NCBI RefSeq assembly: GCF_011761305.1 | Contig: NZ_JAAOZC010000003.1 | Span: 186,001 to 250,000 of the forward strand | DNA length: 64,000 nt | Direction of reading: 5' to 3' | From: Sphingomonas vulcanisoli | Lineage (GTDB): Bacteria > Pseudomonadota > Alphaproteobacteria > Sphingomonadales > Sphingomonadaceae | Shown: one piece after another, positions 17,403-26,745 of the stretch | Layout: every line of letters starts with the position of its first letter | Position numbering within the stretch: position 1 is the first letter of the stretch | Program-made: the position numbers and the translations under genes | Notes under the pieces: generated by a model | Database searches by the model: none | What the model was told of the DNA's origin: nothing | The model's input: the letters and a program-made list of their open reading frames with translations, nothing else

Positions 17403-19808
17403 TCAGTCCTCGCCCATTGCCTCGCGGACCAGGGACTCGGCCTCGATCAGCAGCGCATCGTCCGTCGCGCCCTGCGTCACCCGCTCGCGGCCGATCAGGA
17501 CCAGCACGGGCACCGCCAGCGGCGAGACCTTGGCCAGATCGACATGAAGCATCGTCCCCGCCGCGCGATCGAGCAGATCGGCCAGCCTTCCGACATCGGT
17601 CATCCGCGCGCGGGCGTCGTTCCAGGCGGCGCGCATCAGTAGATGATCGGGTTCGTATTTCTGGAGGACGTCGTAGATCAGATCGGTCGAGAAGCTGACC
17701 TGGCGGCCGGTCTTGCGCTTGCCGGGGTGCTGGCGTTCCACCAGCCCACCGATCACCGCCACTTCGCGGAAGGCGCGCTTGAGTAGGCTCGATTGCTGCA
17801 CCCAATCGACGAATTCGTCCTCCAATATATCCTTGTCGAACAAGGCGGCGGGATCGGTGACGGGCTCGAGGCTGTAGGTGGCGATGGCATAATCGCTGGC
17901 GACGAAGCCGATCGGTTTGAGCCCCGCCGTCTCCATCCGCCGGGTGAGCAGCATGCCGAGCGACTGGTGCGCGTTCCAGCCTTCGAAACTGTAGACGACC
18001 ATATAGTGCCGCCCCTCGCGCGGGAAGGTTTCGACGAGCAACTGGCCGGGCTTGGGCAGCACCGAGCGGCGTGCCTGCATCTCCAGCCAGTCGCGTACAT
18101 CTTCGGGGAAGCGTGCCCAATGCTCGGGCTCTGCAAAGTAAGCGCGGACGCGATCGGCGAGGTTGGTCGATATCGGCATCCGCGCGCCGCCGTAGGTGGG
18201 GATGCGCGCGGGCTTGGAACTGGCGCGGACGAGCAGATCCTCGGCGCTCATGCCTTGCACCTCCAGGCTCAGGCCCGAGAAGAAGAAGGTGTCGCCGGGG
18301 CGTAGCGTCGCGCCGAAACTCTCCTCGACCTTGCCAAGGCTGCGGCCGTTGCGGAAACGGACGTTGAGCATCGTCGCTTCGACGATGATGCCGGCGTTGA
18401 GGCGGTGCTGGGCGATGAATTTGGGGTGGCTTACCCGCCAAGTCTCGCCTTCGTTGGTCAGGCGGCGGAAGCGATCGTAGGCCTTAAGCGCATAGCCGCC
18501 GGTGGCGATATAATCGAGCACCTGGCGGAAGCGTTCGGGGGTCAGTGCGGAGTAGGGCAGCGCCGATTGCACCTCAGCGAGCATCTCGCTTTCCACGAAG
18601 GGCGCGGCGCAGGCGCAGGCCATGACATGCTGGGCGAGCACGTCGAGCGTGCCGGGGCGGAACACCTCATTGTCCAGCTCACGTTCCTCGACCGCATCGA
18701 GCGCGGCGCGCGCCTCGAGATATTCGAAACGGTTGCCGGGGACGATCACCGCCTCGCTCGTTTCCTCGAGCCGATGGTTGGCGCGGCCGATGCGCTGGAG
18801 CAGGCGCGACGAACCCTTGGGCGCCCCCATCTGGATGACGAGATCGACATCGCCCCAATCGACGCCGAGATCGAGGCTGGCGGTGCAGACCAGCCCGCGC
18901 AGCCGCCCGTCCGCCATCGCCTGCTCGACCTTGCGCCGCGCCTCGATCGACAGCGAGCCGTGGTGGATGCCGATCGGCAGGTTGAGCGGGTTCACCGCCC
19001 AAAGGTCCTGGAAGATCAGCTCGGCGAGGCTCCGCGTATTGCAGAAGACCAATGTCGTCCGGTGCGTTTCGATCTCGGCCATCACCTGCTCGGCGGCATA
19101 GCGGCCCGAATGGCCCGACCAGGGAATACGGTCTTGCGGCAGCAGGATGGCAAGCTTGGGCTCCGCGCCGGGATCGCCGCGCACGAGGCTGACCGCATCG
19201 ATATCGCCATTGGGCGCGAGCCAGGCGCGATAGGCATCGGGATCGGCGACGGTGGCCGAGAGCGCGACGCGGCTGCTGCTGGGCGCGAGCGTCTGCAGCC
19301 GCGCCATGCACAGCGACAGTAGATCGCCGCGCTTGCCACTGGCAAAGGCATGAACCTCATCGACCACGATCGTCGAGAGATTGGCGAACAGGTGGATCGC
19401 GTCTTCGTGGCTGAGCAGCAGGCTGAGCGATTCGGGCGTCGTCAGCAGCATCTGCGGCGGCTTGACGCGCTGGCGGGCCTTGCGATCGGAGGGCGTATCG
19501 CCGGTGCGGGTTTCGACGCGGATATCGAGGCCCATCTCTTCGATCGGATCGATCAGATTGCGCCGCACATCGATCGCCAGCGCCTTCAAGGGCGAAACGT
19601 AGAGCGTGTGGAGGCCTTGCGTCGGGTTGGTGGCGAGTTCGACGAGGCTGGGGAGGAAGCCTGCCATCGTCTTGCCCGATCCCGTCGGCGCGACGAGCAG
19701 GGCGTGGCGGCCCGCCTCGGCGGCGGCGAGCATCTCCAGCTGGTGCCGCCGCGGCGCCCATCCGCGGCGCGCGAACCAATCGGCGATGGGGGAAGGGAGG
19801 GCCTTCAT
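17403..19808 (-). CDS. Ligase-associated DEXH-box helicase (Lhr-like)
   Basis: 801-residue superfamily 2 helicase of the ligase-associated DNA damage response type. It has Walker A (APTGSGKTMAGF), DEVH box (VVDEVHAF), motif III (ALSATVADP) and motif VI (QRIGRANHR). A C-terminal winged-helix and a large Lhr accessory region follow. I chose ATG 19808 (MKALPSPIADWFARRGW); upstream in-frame sequence is not coding-like. It is divergent from the matching exonuclease across repeat B6, but no ATP-dependent DNA ligase or phosphoesterase of this set is adjacent. Confidence 0.93.
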   Translation of the reverse strand: MKALPSPIADWFARRGWAPRRHQLEMLAAAEAGRHALLVAPTGSGKTMAGFLPSLVELATNPTQGLHTLYVSPLKALAIDVRRNLIDPIEEMGLDIRVETRTGDTPSDRKARQRVKPPQMLLTTPESLSLLLSHEDAIHLFANLSTIVVDEVHAFASGKRGDLLSLCMARLQTLAPSSSRVALSATVADPDAYRAWLAPNGDIDAVSLVRGDPGAEPKLAILLPQDRIPWSGHSGRYAAEQVMAEIETHRTTLVFCNTRSLAELIFQDLWAVNPLNLPIGIHHGSLSIEARRKVEQAMADGRLRGLVCTASLDLGVDWGDVDLVIQMGAPKGSSRLLQRIGRANHRLEETSEAVIVPGNRFEYLEARAALDAVEERELDNEVFRPGTLDVLAQHVMACACAAPFVESEMLAEVQSALPYSALTPERFRQVLDYIATGGYALKAYDRFRRLTNEGETWRVSHPKFIAQHRLNAGIIVEATMLNVRFRNGRSLGKVEESFGATLRPGDTFFFSGLSLEVQGMSAEDLLVRASSKPARIPTYGGARMPISTNLADRVRAYFAEPEHWARFPEDVRDWLEMQARRSVLPKPGQLLVETFPREGRHYMVVYSFEGWNAHQSLGMLLTRRMETAGLKPIGFVASDYAIATYSLEPVTDPAALFDKDILEDEFVDWVQQSSLLKRAFREVAVIGGLVERQHPGKRKTGRQVSFSTDLIYDVLQKYEPDHLLMRAAWNDARARMTDVGRLADLLDRAAGTMLHVDLAKVSPLAVPVLVLIGRERVTQGATDDALLIEAESLVREAMGED

Positions 19809-19853
19809 TCCAACGGTATATGGGGAGCATACCGGCGGAGGGCGAGGGCAATT

Positions 19854-19951
19854 GCCCCCTCCCTGGAAGGGATGGCTTGGTTGGGGGTGCTCTCCATCGG
19901 AGCGCGTGCTTCTGATCCACCTACCCCTAGCCCTCCCTTGCAGGGAGGAGG
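19854..19951. repeat. Palindromic repeat, family B copy
   Basis: Inverted arms (ccccctccctggaagggatg… / …ctagccctcccttgcaggga) between the divergent helicase and exonuclease. It is more diverged than B1 and B3. The central part (cggagcgcgtgcttctgatc) resembles that of the copy at 27888–27988. Confidence 0.75.
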
Positions 19952-19997
19952 ACATGTGCCGATGGGAACCTCCGCCTCGCTCACCCATATAGCCATC

Positions 19998-20996
19998 ATG
20001 CCCCGTCTCGGATCCTGGATCGAACCGCACCCCACCGGGCTCTACATTCCCGCCGCCGATGCCTGGATCGACCCTTCTACGCCGCGCGAACGCGCGCTGG
20101 TGACGCATGGCCATGCCGATCATGCGCGCGGCGGCCACGGGTCGGTGCTGGCGACGGCCGAGACGCTGGCGATCATGGAATGCCGCTATGGGCCGCAGAA
20201 TGGCCAGGCGATCGCTTATGGCGAGAGCGTCCGCATGGGCGATGTCGAGGTAAGCTTCGTGCCCGCCGGACATGTGCTGGGATCGGCGCAGATCATCCTC
20301 GATCATAAGGGGGAGCGCATCGTCGTCTCCGGCGATTACAAGCGCCGCCCCGATCCGACCTGCGCGCCGTTCGAGCCGGTGCCGTGCGATATCTTCATCA
20401 CCGAGGCGACCTTCGGCCTGCCCGTCTTTCGCCATCCCGATACCGGATCGGAAATGGATCGGCTGCTGGAGGCGCTCCACGCCAATCCGGATCGCTGCGT
20501 GCTGGTCGGTGCCTACGCGCTGGGCAAAGCGCAGCGCGTGATCATGGAGCTGCGCGGGCGCAACCATCACGATCCGATCTATCTGCATGGCGCGATGCAG
20601 CGGCTGTGCGAACTGTATCAGAGCTTCGGTGTCGAGCTTGGCGACCTGCGCGCCGCGACCGGCGTCAAGAAGGAGGAGCTGAAGGGGCGGATCGTCATCA
20701 GCCCGCCCTCGGCGCTCAACGATCGCTGGTCGCGCCGCCTGCCCGATCCGATCACGGCGATGGCCTCGGGCTGGATGCGGGTCCGCCAGCGCGCCGTGCA
20801 GAAGAATGTCGAGCTGCCGCTAGTGATCTCGGATCATGCCGATTGGGATGAGCTGACCGCCACGCTGCAGGAAATCGGGCCGAGCGAGGTGTGGGTAACG
20901 CATGGCCGTGAGGAGGCTCTGGTCCACTGGTGCATGACCCGCCAGATCAAGGCCCGCGCGCTGGCGCTGGCGCATTACGAAGATGAGGACGATTAG
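19998..20996 (+). CDS. Ligase-associated DNA exonuclease (metallo-beta-lactamase fold)
   Basis: 332-residue beta-CASP/MBL-fold nuclease. The metal-binding motif THGHADHARGGH sits near residue 35 and further ligands are in GHVLGSAQI, VVSGDYKRRPDP and SDHADWDEL. It is normally encoded with an Lhr-like helicase and an ATP-dependent ligase and is thought to process damaged ends. I chose ATG 19998 (MPRLGSWIEP) since upstream starts fall in the repeat region. Confidence 0.92.
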   Translation: MPRLGSWIEPHPTGLYIPAADAWIDPSTPRERALVTHGHADHARGGHGSVLATAETLAIMECRYGPQNGQAIAYGESVRMGDVEVSFVPAGHVLGSAQIILDHKGERIVVSGDYKRRPDPTCAPFEPVPCDIFITEATFGLPVFRHPDTGSEMDRLLEALHANPDRCVLVGAYALGKAQRVIMELRGRNHHDPIYLHGAMQRLCELYQSFGVELGDLRAATGVKKEELKGRIVISPPSALNDRWSRRLPDPITAMASGWMRVRQRAVQKNVELPLVISDHADWDELTATLQEIGPSEVWVTHGREEALVHWCMTRQIKARALALAHYEDEDD

Positions 20997-21054
20997 ACAC
21001 TGATCCTCCCCTTGCAGGGGAGGAACTTGGGACCGACCCGAACGTCTCGCCCTC

Positions 21055-21981
21055 ATGCACAAGCGCCAGACTTTCATCGGCCTTCCCGACGCCGATCTAG
21101 ACCAGCTCGATGGCGCCAAGGTCGTCGTCCTCGGCGCCTCGGAAGCCTCCCCCTACGTCGCGGGCGAGCGCAGCCACTCCGCCGATGGTCCGGCGGTGCT
21201 GCGCAAGGCGTCTGCGCAGTTCGGCGCATCGCTCGGCCAATATGATTTCGATCTCGATGCAACGCTCTTTCCCGACAAGGAGGACAAGCGCGGCTGCGTC
21301 GATGCGGGCGATGTGCCGACCAGCGCCTGGGATGCCGAGGGCAATCGCGCGCGGATCACGGCGGCGGTGGAGAAGGTGGTCGCAGCGGGGGCGGTGCCGA
21401 TCATCCTCGGCGGCGATGATTCGGTGCCGATTCCGGCGATCGCGGGGATGGCGGCACTGGGGCCGCTGACCATCTTGCAGGTGGATGCGCATGTCGATTG
21501 GGCCGATGTGCTGCAGGGCAATCCCTATGGCTATGGATCGACGATGCGGCGGGTGGCCGAATTGCCGTTCGTCACGCGCATGGTGCAGGTCGGCATCCGG
21601 GGTCTCGGGTCGGGCGAGAGCTGGCAGCATGACGACGCCCGCGCCTTCGGATCGAAGCTTGTCACCAGCTATGCGCTCCACGAGCAGGGCCTAAGCGCGG
21701 TGCTCGATGCGATTGAACCGGGCGCCAATGTCGTGATCTCAATCGATTGCGATGGCATCGATCCCGCCGTGCTGCCCGCGGTCAACATGCCGACGCCGGG
21801 CGGCCTGACCTATGAGGATATGGTCCGCCTATTGCGGGGCGTTGCCGCCAAGGCGCGGATCGCGGGGCTGGCGATGGTGGAATATGTGCCTTCGCGGGAT
21901 GACCACAATCTGCTCTCCGGCCTTGTCGCGGCCCGGATCACGGCGGTCGGACTGGGCCTCGCGCGCGACGCGCTAGGCTAG
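21055..21981 (+). CDS. Ureohydrolase (agmatinase/arginase family)
   Basis: 308-residue protein with the ureohydrolase fold. Five of six usual Mn ligands are visible, in DAHVDW and SIDCDGIDPAV. The first motif reads GGDDS instead of the common GGDHS, replacing a metal-binding His by Asp. The substrate (agmatine, guanidinobutyrate or another guanidino compound) cannot be told from sequence. It overlaps tail to tail by 9 bases with the HD-GYP gene. A short ggatcctcccc-type hairpin (21001–21025) lies upstream. Confidence 0.82.
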   Translation: MHKRQTFIGLPDADLDQLDGAKVVVLGASEASPYVAGERSHSADGPAVLRKASAQFGASLGQYDFDLDATLFPDKEDKRGCVDAGDVPTSAWDAEGNRARITAAVEKVVAAGAVPIILGGDDSVPIPAIAGMAALGPLTILQVDAHVDWADVLQGNPYGYGSTMRRVAELPFVTRMVQVGIRGLGSGESWQHDDARAFGSKLVTSYALHEQGLSAVLDAIEPGANVVISIDCDGIDPAVLPAVNMPTPGGLTYEDMVRLLRGVAAKARIAGLAMVEYVPSRDDHNLLSGLVAARITAVGLGLARDALG

Positions 21982-23337
21982 ACCGGCATAATCCTTCAGG
22001 GCCGCGAAGCAGCGCGGATCGATCGCGCGGCCGACTTCTTCGCCGATGATCGCCAGAGCGCGTTCGGCGGGCATCGCGCCACGATAGGGGCGGTCCGCGG
22101 TCAGCGCATCGTAGAAATCGCTGATCGTGATGATTCGCGTCGCCAGATCGATCTCCTGGCCCTGGAGACCGAGGGGATAGCCTTTGCCGTCCAGCCGCTC
22201 ATGGTGCGCGGCGGCGATCGGCGCGAGATCGTGGAAGGCGGAGATGCGGCCGAGGATCGCCTGCGTGGCATCGGCATGACCGCGCATCACCACCCACTCG
22301 CCCTCATCAAGGCTCCCCGGCTTGTCGAGGATGGCGTTGCTGACGCCGAGCTTGCCGATGTCGTGGAGCAGCGCTCCGCGCTTCAGCCAGCGCAGGCGAT
22401 CGGCCGGGAAGCCCACCCGCTCGGCCACCGCGATCGAGTAATCGGCGACGCGCTGGGAATGGCCGCCGGTGTAAGGGCTCTTGGCATCGACGACGAAACC
22501 GAAGGCGGCGGCGATATCGTCGAGATAATCCTCGTCGATCGTCTGGACATGCTGCGCGGGCTCCAGCGCCAGCACCTGCGTGGCGATCGTCGGGGAGGCA
22601 AGGCCGGTCCAGAAATCCGGTGCCGCGGCGACATTTTCCAGCGCCGCCACCAGCGTGGGATCGAACCAGCTGCCCGATCGGCCGCGCGCTTCGGTCATTG
22701 CCGCTTCCGGCCCGGCGGCGGCGTGAAACACCTCGACGACCTGCGCCAGCAGCGCGATCCGCGAAAACAGCGGGATCGCCTCGCCGGCGAGATGATCGGG
22801 CTTGCCGGAGCCGTCCCACAGCTCATCGAGGCTGTAGATGCCGGACGCGACCGCATCCGAAAAATGCAATTGCCGCGCGATATCGGCGCCGCGTGTGCAG
22901 CGCGTCTCGATCATTTCCTGCGCGATCGCCGGGCCGTTCTTGAGGATGTTGAGGATCGCCTTGCCGCGCTGACGCAACGGCACGTTCCGCCCGACATTCT
23001 TGAGCAGGAAACCGAGCACGGGGCGCAGGCCCGATCCCACCAGCTTGAAATCACGTTTGAAGGCGCGATCGTCGGCCAGATAGATGTCGCAGATCCGCGC
23101 GGCGTTGCTGCTGCAGCCAAGATCCTTGAGCAGCAGCACATAATACAGCTCGGCCAGCGCCGCTTCGGACAGGCCGATCGCGCGGCCGATATGGCTGCCG
23201 ATCCAGCAGGCGCGAACGCAATGCCCCTCCGGCTGGCCCTCGGTGATATCCAGCGCATAACTGAACGCGCCGAGCAGTTCGGCGAGCGGTAAGGATGCCG
23301 GTGCGGGCCCCGTGGCCCGAGAGGCATGAATGGACAT
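21973..23337 (-). CDS. HD-GYP domain protein, probable c-di-GMP phosphodiesterase
   Basis: 454 residues with two HD-type halves. The N-terminal half has a degenerate HD region (LKDLGCSSNA near residue 72). The C-terminal half is a full HD-GYP domain with HDIGKLGVSN and the signature HHERLDGKGYPLG near residue 380. HD-GYP enzymes hydrolyse cyclic di-GMP. No signal peptide or membrane segment is seen, so it is cytoplasmic. Confidence 0.88.
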   Translation of the reverse strand: MSIHASRATGPAPASLPLAELLGAFSYALDITEGQPEGHCVRACWIGSHIGRAIGLSEAALAELYYVLLLKDLGCSSNAARICDIYLADDRAFKRDFKLVGSGLRPVLGFLLKNVGRNVPLRQRGKAILNILKNGPAIAQEMIETRCTRGADIARQLHFSDAVASGIYSLDELWDGSGKPDHLAGEAIPLFSRIALLAQVVEVFHAAAGPEAAMTEARGRSGSWFDPTLVAALENVAAAPDFWTGLASPTIATQVLALEPAQHVQTIDEDYLDDIAAAFGFVVDAKSPYTGGHSQRVADYSIAVAERVGFPADRLRWLKRGALLHDIGKLGVSNAILDKPGSLDEGEWVVMRGHADATQAILGRISAFHDLAPIAAAHHERLDGKGYPLGLQGQEIDLATRIITISDFYDALTADRPYRGAMPAERALAIIGEEVGRAIDPRCFAALKDYAGLA

Positions 23338-23409
23338 GCTGCTGGTATAGCAGCAAATCCCTCCATCGCGGGTTAATCCCCGCTTGCGGGTAATACGTAG
23401 TTCTGCGGA

Positions 23410-24792
23410 TCAATGGCCCGCTTGCGGTCCACGCTCCAGACCGGAAAGCGCGAGCTGCTCGTCGATCTGGCCGAGCAGGCGATCGAGGCCGGCCTGGTCC
23501 TTGGCTTCGGCGCGGGCGACCAGCACGTCCTGCGTGTTCGATGCGCGGAGCAGCCACCAGCCGTCAGGGGTGTTGACGCGCGCGCCATCGGTGGCGTTGA
23601 CCTCGGCGTCGGTCTTGGACAGCCGCTCCAGCACTTCTTCGACCACCGCGAACTTGCGGCTCTCGTCAACCTGGAAACGCATCTCGGGCGTGTTGACCAA
23701 AGCGGGCATCGCGCTTTTGAGATTTGTCAGCGATCCGCCGAGCATGTGGATCGAGGAGATGAAGCGCACCGCCGAATAGATGGCATCATCGAAACCATAC
23801 CATTCATGCTTGAAGAAGATATGGCCCGACATTTCCCCCGCCAGCGGCGAATGGGTTTCGGCCATCTTGGTCTTGATGAGCGAGTGGCCGGTCTTCCACA
23901 TCAAAGGTTCGCCACCCAGTTCCTTGACGCGATCGAACAGCGCCTGGCTGGCCTTGACGTCGGCGATGATCGTGCCGCCGGGGACGGCCTTGAGCACCGG
24001 CTCGGCGAGGATCGAGAGGATCTGATCGCCCCACACCACCCGGCCCTGTCCGTCGATCGCACCGATACGATCGGCGTCGCCATCGAAGGCGATACCGAAA
24101 TCGAGGTTCTTTTCGGCGACGAGCTTCTTGAGATCCTCGAGGTTCTTTTCCTCGGTGGGATCGGGATGGTGGTGGGGGAAGGTGCCGTCGATCTCGGCGT
24201 AGAGGACGTGATGCTCGCCGGGCAGCTTCTTGACGAGCTTCTCCAGGATGCGGCCGCCCGCGCCATTGCCATTGTCCCAGCCGATGCGGAAGGTGCCGCC
24301 GGCATAACCCGCCATCAGCCGATCGACGTAGATATCCTCGATATCATAATCGGTGACGCTGCCTTCGCCCTCTTCCCAATTGCCCTCCTCGGCCATCCGC
24401 CCGATCGACTGGATATCGTCGCCGAAGAAGGGCTTGTGCTGGAGGACCATCTTGAAGCCGTTGTAATCGGCCGGATTGTGGCTGCCGGTGATCTGGATGC
24501 CGCCGTCCACCTCCAACGTCGCCTCGGCGAAATAGAGCTGCGGGGTGGGGCCAAGGCCGGTTCGGACAACATCGACGCCGGTCTCCAGCAGGCCCTTCAA
24601 GAGCGAATCGCGCAAGGATTCGGAGGAGACGCGCCCATCCCAGCCCAGCGCCACGCGCGTGCCGCCCGCGCGCAGCACATGCGTGCCGAAGCCGCGGCCG
24701 ATCGCATAGGCATCGTCCACGCCCAACGTCTTCCCGACCACCCCGCGGATATCATATTCACGAAGCGAGGTCGGATCGAAACGATGCGTCAT
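23410..24792 (-). CDS. Phosphomannomutase/phosphoglucomutase
   Basis: 460-residue alpha-D-phosphohexomutase interconverting hexose 1- and 6-phosphates for polysaccharide precursors. It has the active-site phosphoserine loop ITGSHNPADYNGFKM, the metal loop AFDGDADRIG, the sugar-binding GEMSGHIFF and the C-terminal phosphate-binding region RASNTQDVLVARAEA. The bifunctional PMM/PGM (AlgC-like) assignment is based on length and motifs. Confidence 0.93.
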   Translation of the reverse strand: MTHRFDPTSLREYDIRGVVGKTLGVDDAYAIGRGFGTHVLRAGGTRVALGWDGRVSSESLRDSLLKGLLETGVDVVRTGLGPTPQLYFAEATLEVDGGIQITGSHNPADYNGFKMVLQHKPFFGDDIQSIGRMAEEGNWEEGEGSVTDYDIEDIYVDRLMAGYAGGTFRIGWDNGNGAGGRILEKLVKKLPGEHHVLYAEIDGTFPHHHPDPTEEKNLEDLKKLVAEKNLDFGIAFDGDADRIGAIDGQGRVVWGDQILSILAEPVLKAVPGGTIIADVKASQALFDRVKELGGEPLMWKTGHSLIKTKMAETHSPLAGEMSGHIFFKHEWYGFDDAIYSAVRFISSIHMLGGSLTNLKSAMPALVNTPEMRFQVDESRKFAVVEEVLERLSKTDAEVNATDGARVNTPDGWWLLRASNTQDVLVARAEAKDQAGLDRLLGQIDEQLALSGLERGPQAGH

Positions 24793-24834
24793 GCGGGTCT
24801 CCTTGCGGCCGGCAGGACGCCGGCTCGGGTTTGA

Positions 24835-25230
24835 TCAGATGCGGTTGGCGAGCAACGTATCGCGCGCAGCGTTGACCCGCGCGCTGAGGTCGGCCGATCC
24901 CCCCGCGTCCGGGTGAACGCGCGCGATCAATCTTCGATGCGCGGCGCGGATCATTTCGGGCGAGGCATCGGAGGGCACGTCGAGCAGGCGGCGCGCTTCC
25001 GCGGGGCTCATGGCGATCGTGCGGCCACCGCCGCGCCTAAACCATAGCCACCAGCCCGCGCCGCCGATCGCGAGCAGCGCGGGCAAGGTTTCGGATTTGC
25101 GGAACAGCGCCAGGCCGACGATCGCCGCGACCACGGCGGCGACATCGCCGAAGCGCATCGCCTGCTCGTCGCGCGTCTTCCACGCCCAATAGCCGATCGC
25201 GGCGGCAGCGATGAGGACGAGGCCGATCAT
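24835..25230 (-). CDS. Membrane-anchored DnaJ-domain protein
   Basis: 131 residues. Two to three short hydrophobic segments (residues about 1–20, 29–42 and 47–65) are followed by a C-terminal J-like domain with the HPD tripeptide (ARVHPDAGGS, about 103–112). It probably recruits Hsp70 at the membrane. ATG overlaps the mipZ stop by four bases. Confidence 0.85.
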   Translation of the reverse strand: MIGLVLIAAAAIGYWAWKTRDEQAMRFGDVAAVVAAIVGLALFRKSETLPALLAIGGAGWWLWFRRGGGRTIAMSPAEARRLLDVPSDASPEMIRAAHRRLIARVHPDAGGSADLSARVNAARDTLLANRI

Positions 25231-26024
25231 GCGGCTTTTGCCGCTTCCGCATCGCCGGGGAGCTGGAGGCCCGCGATCAGCTCGCGCAGTTCCTGCCGCG
25301 CGGCGATGTGGCCGAGGCCGGCATCCTGACCGATCGCGCCGAGGTCCAGCAATGTCAGGCCCTTGGGGAAGAGCTCGCGATAGATCACGCGCTCGGAAAG
25401 GCCGGGGATGATACGGAAGCCGACGCGCTTGGAAAGCTCGACCAGCGCCGCAGCCACGCGGCGCATGTTGCGCGCTTCGAGATGCTGGAGGCGGTTGCGC
25501 AGCACGATCCAGTCGACCGTCGCGCCATCGCGCTTGCCGCGCGCCTTGCGGGCATCCCACACCAGCTCGGCATAGAAGCTCGGCCGCGTCACCTTGAAGG
25601 TCTCGGGATGGACCTGCCCGATCAGATCCAGATCGACGAAACTGTCGTTGATCGGGGTGACGAGCGTGTCCGCCGTGGAGACGGCGGCGCGGACATAATC
25701 ATCGTCGCGGCCCGGCGTATCGACGACGAGATAATCCACGCCCTCGGCCAGCGCGGCGAGCTTCTCCTCGATCGGTCCGCTCTTGGCGGGATCATAAGTC
25801 TCGTGCGCCACCATCGGCAGCGCGGCTTCCACCGTCTTCTGCATGGCGGCGCGATTGTCGAGGTAACGGCCGAAGGTCCGTTGGCGGGTATCGAGATCGA
25901 GCGCGGCGACGCGCTTGCCCGCCGTCGCCAGCGCCACCGCGACGTGGACGGCGCTGGTCGATTTGCCCGATCCGCCCTTTTCATTGGCGAAGACGATCCG
26001 ATGTGCGGGGCGATGCGCTGCCAT
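25227..26024 (-). CDS. mipZ: Division-plane positioning ATPase MipZ
   Basis: 265-residue ParA-family ATPase that forms a gradient from the poles and inhibits FtsZ assembly away from mid-cell. It has the deviant Walker A FANEKGGSGKST, DLDTRQRTFGRYLDNR, PINDSFVDLD and the MipZ-specific VGFRIIPGLSERVIYRELFP. It is coupled to the DnaJ-domain gene downstream. Confidence 0.93.
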   Translation of the reverse strand: MAAHRPAHRIVFANEKGGSGKSTSAVHVAVALATAGKRVAALDLDTRQRTFGRYLDNRAAMQKTVEAALPMVAHETYDPAKSGPIEEKLAALAEGVDYLVVDTPGRDDDYVRAAVSTADTLVTPINDSFVDLDLIGQVHPETFKVTRPSFYAELVWDARKARGKRDGATVDWIVLRNRLQHLEARNMRRVAAALVELSKRVGFRIIPGLSERVIYRELFPKGLTLLDLGAIGQDAGLGHIAARQELRELIAGLQLPGDAEAAKAA

Positions 26025-26168
26025 GTCAGTATGCGATCCGGTTCATCGGCGGGACTTATGCCAGCCAAAAATTTCGGCGCAACGACTCAAGGACCGAAAA
26101 AAATCGTCGTTAACGGGTTCGTAGGCATTCCGGGCAAGGATGTGCGCACGCGAGAAGGAACTTGGGGC

Positions 26169-26447
26169 ATGAGCAGACTTTTGAGCGACAAGGATCAGAC
26201 GGCCAGCGTGGTGAAGGGCGGCGCCGAAGCCGCGTTCGAATTGGGCATGGCTTATTCGAGCGGATCGGCGGGGATGCCGCTGGATCTGGTGCAGGCGCAC
26301 CGCTGGCTGAACGTCGCGGCGATCTGCGGCTACAAACCCGCGCAGGAATGGCGCGCCGAAATCGCGACCGAGATGTCCGGCGGCGAAGTCGTCGAGGCGC
26401 AGAAGCTGGCGCGGGCTACGTTGCAGGTGGTTCGCGCGGCGGCTTGA
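26169..26447 (+). CDS. Small Sel1-like repeat protein
   Basis: 92 residues containing Sel1/TPR-like helices (AAFELGMAYSSGSAGMPLDLVQAHRWLNVAA). The start at 26169 is backed by an aagga ribosome site 8–10 bases upstream. No signal peptide. Function unknown; Sel1 repeats usually mediate protein contacts. Divergent from mipZ. Confidence 0.7.
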   Translation: MSRLLSDKDQTASVVKGGAEAAFELGMAYSSGSAGMPLDLVQAHRWLNVAAICGYKPAQEWRAEIATEMSGGEVVEAQKLARATLQVVRAAA

Positions 26448-26483
26448 GCCGTATTTAACACCAGGTTTGAGAAGGGCGCTGGC

Positions 26484-26738
26484 TTAGCTATCATTGCGAG
26501 ACTTCGGCGGCCGCAAGAGGCTGATTCCTGCAAGACCAAAAATTGCTCCAATGCCGCCAAAGTAAATGCTGTCGGTGATTATGCTGGAGTTACTTGCAGG
26601 CAATCCCGTGGCTTTGTTTTTAATCTCGAAGCCGAAGAAAAAGTGAGCCACAAGTTCTGCGATCGTGGCGACGATCATAGCTGAGCCAATAAGCAAAAGA
26701 ATTTGGGCCGATCGGCGTGTCGATTTAGGTTTCGTCAT
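26484..26738 (-). CDS. Hypothetical two-pass membrane protein
   Basis: 84 residues with two membrane segments (ILLLIGSAMIVATIAELVAHFFF and YFGGIGAIFGLAGISLL). The locus is visibly richer in A/T than its neighbours, which could mean recent acquisition. No family recognised. The stop of the adjacent Sel1 gene converges on it, and the DUF482 gene ends 8 bases upstream of its start. Confidence 0.55.
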   Translation of the reverse strand: MTKPKSTRRSAQILLLIGSAMIVATIAELVAHFFFGFEIKNKATGLPASNSSIITDSIYFGGIGAIFGLAGISLLRPPKSRNDS

Positions 26739-26745
26739 CAGCCGC

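Noticed and set aside
17403-20588. Extension of the Lhr-like helicase to a 1061-residue protein
   Set aside because: The additional 260 residues are antisense to the exonuclease and lack helicase homology; the family starts near MKALPSPIADWF.
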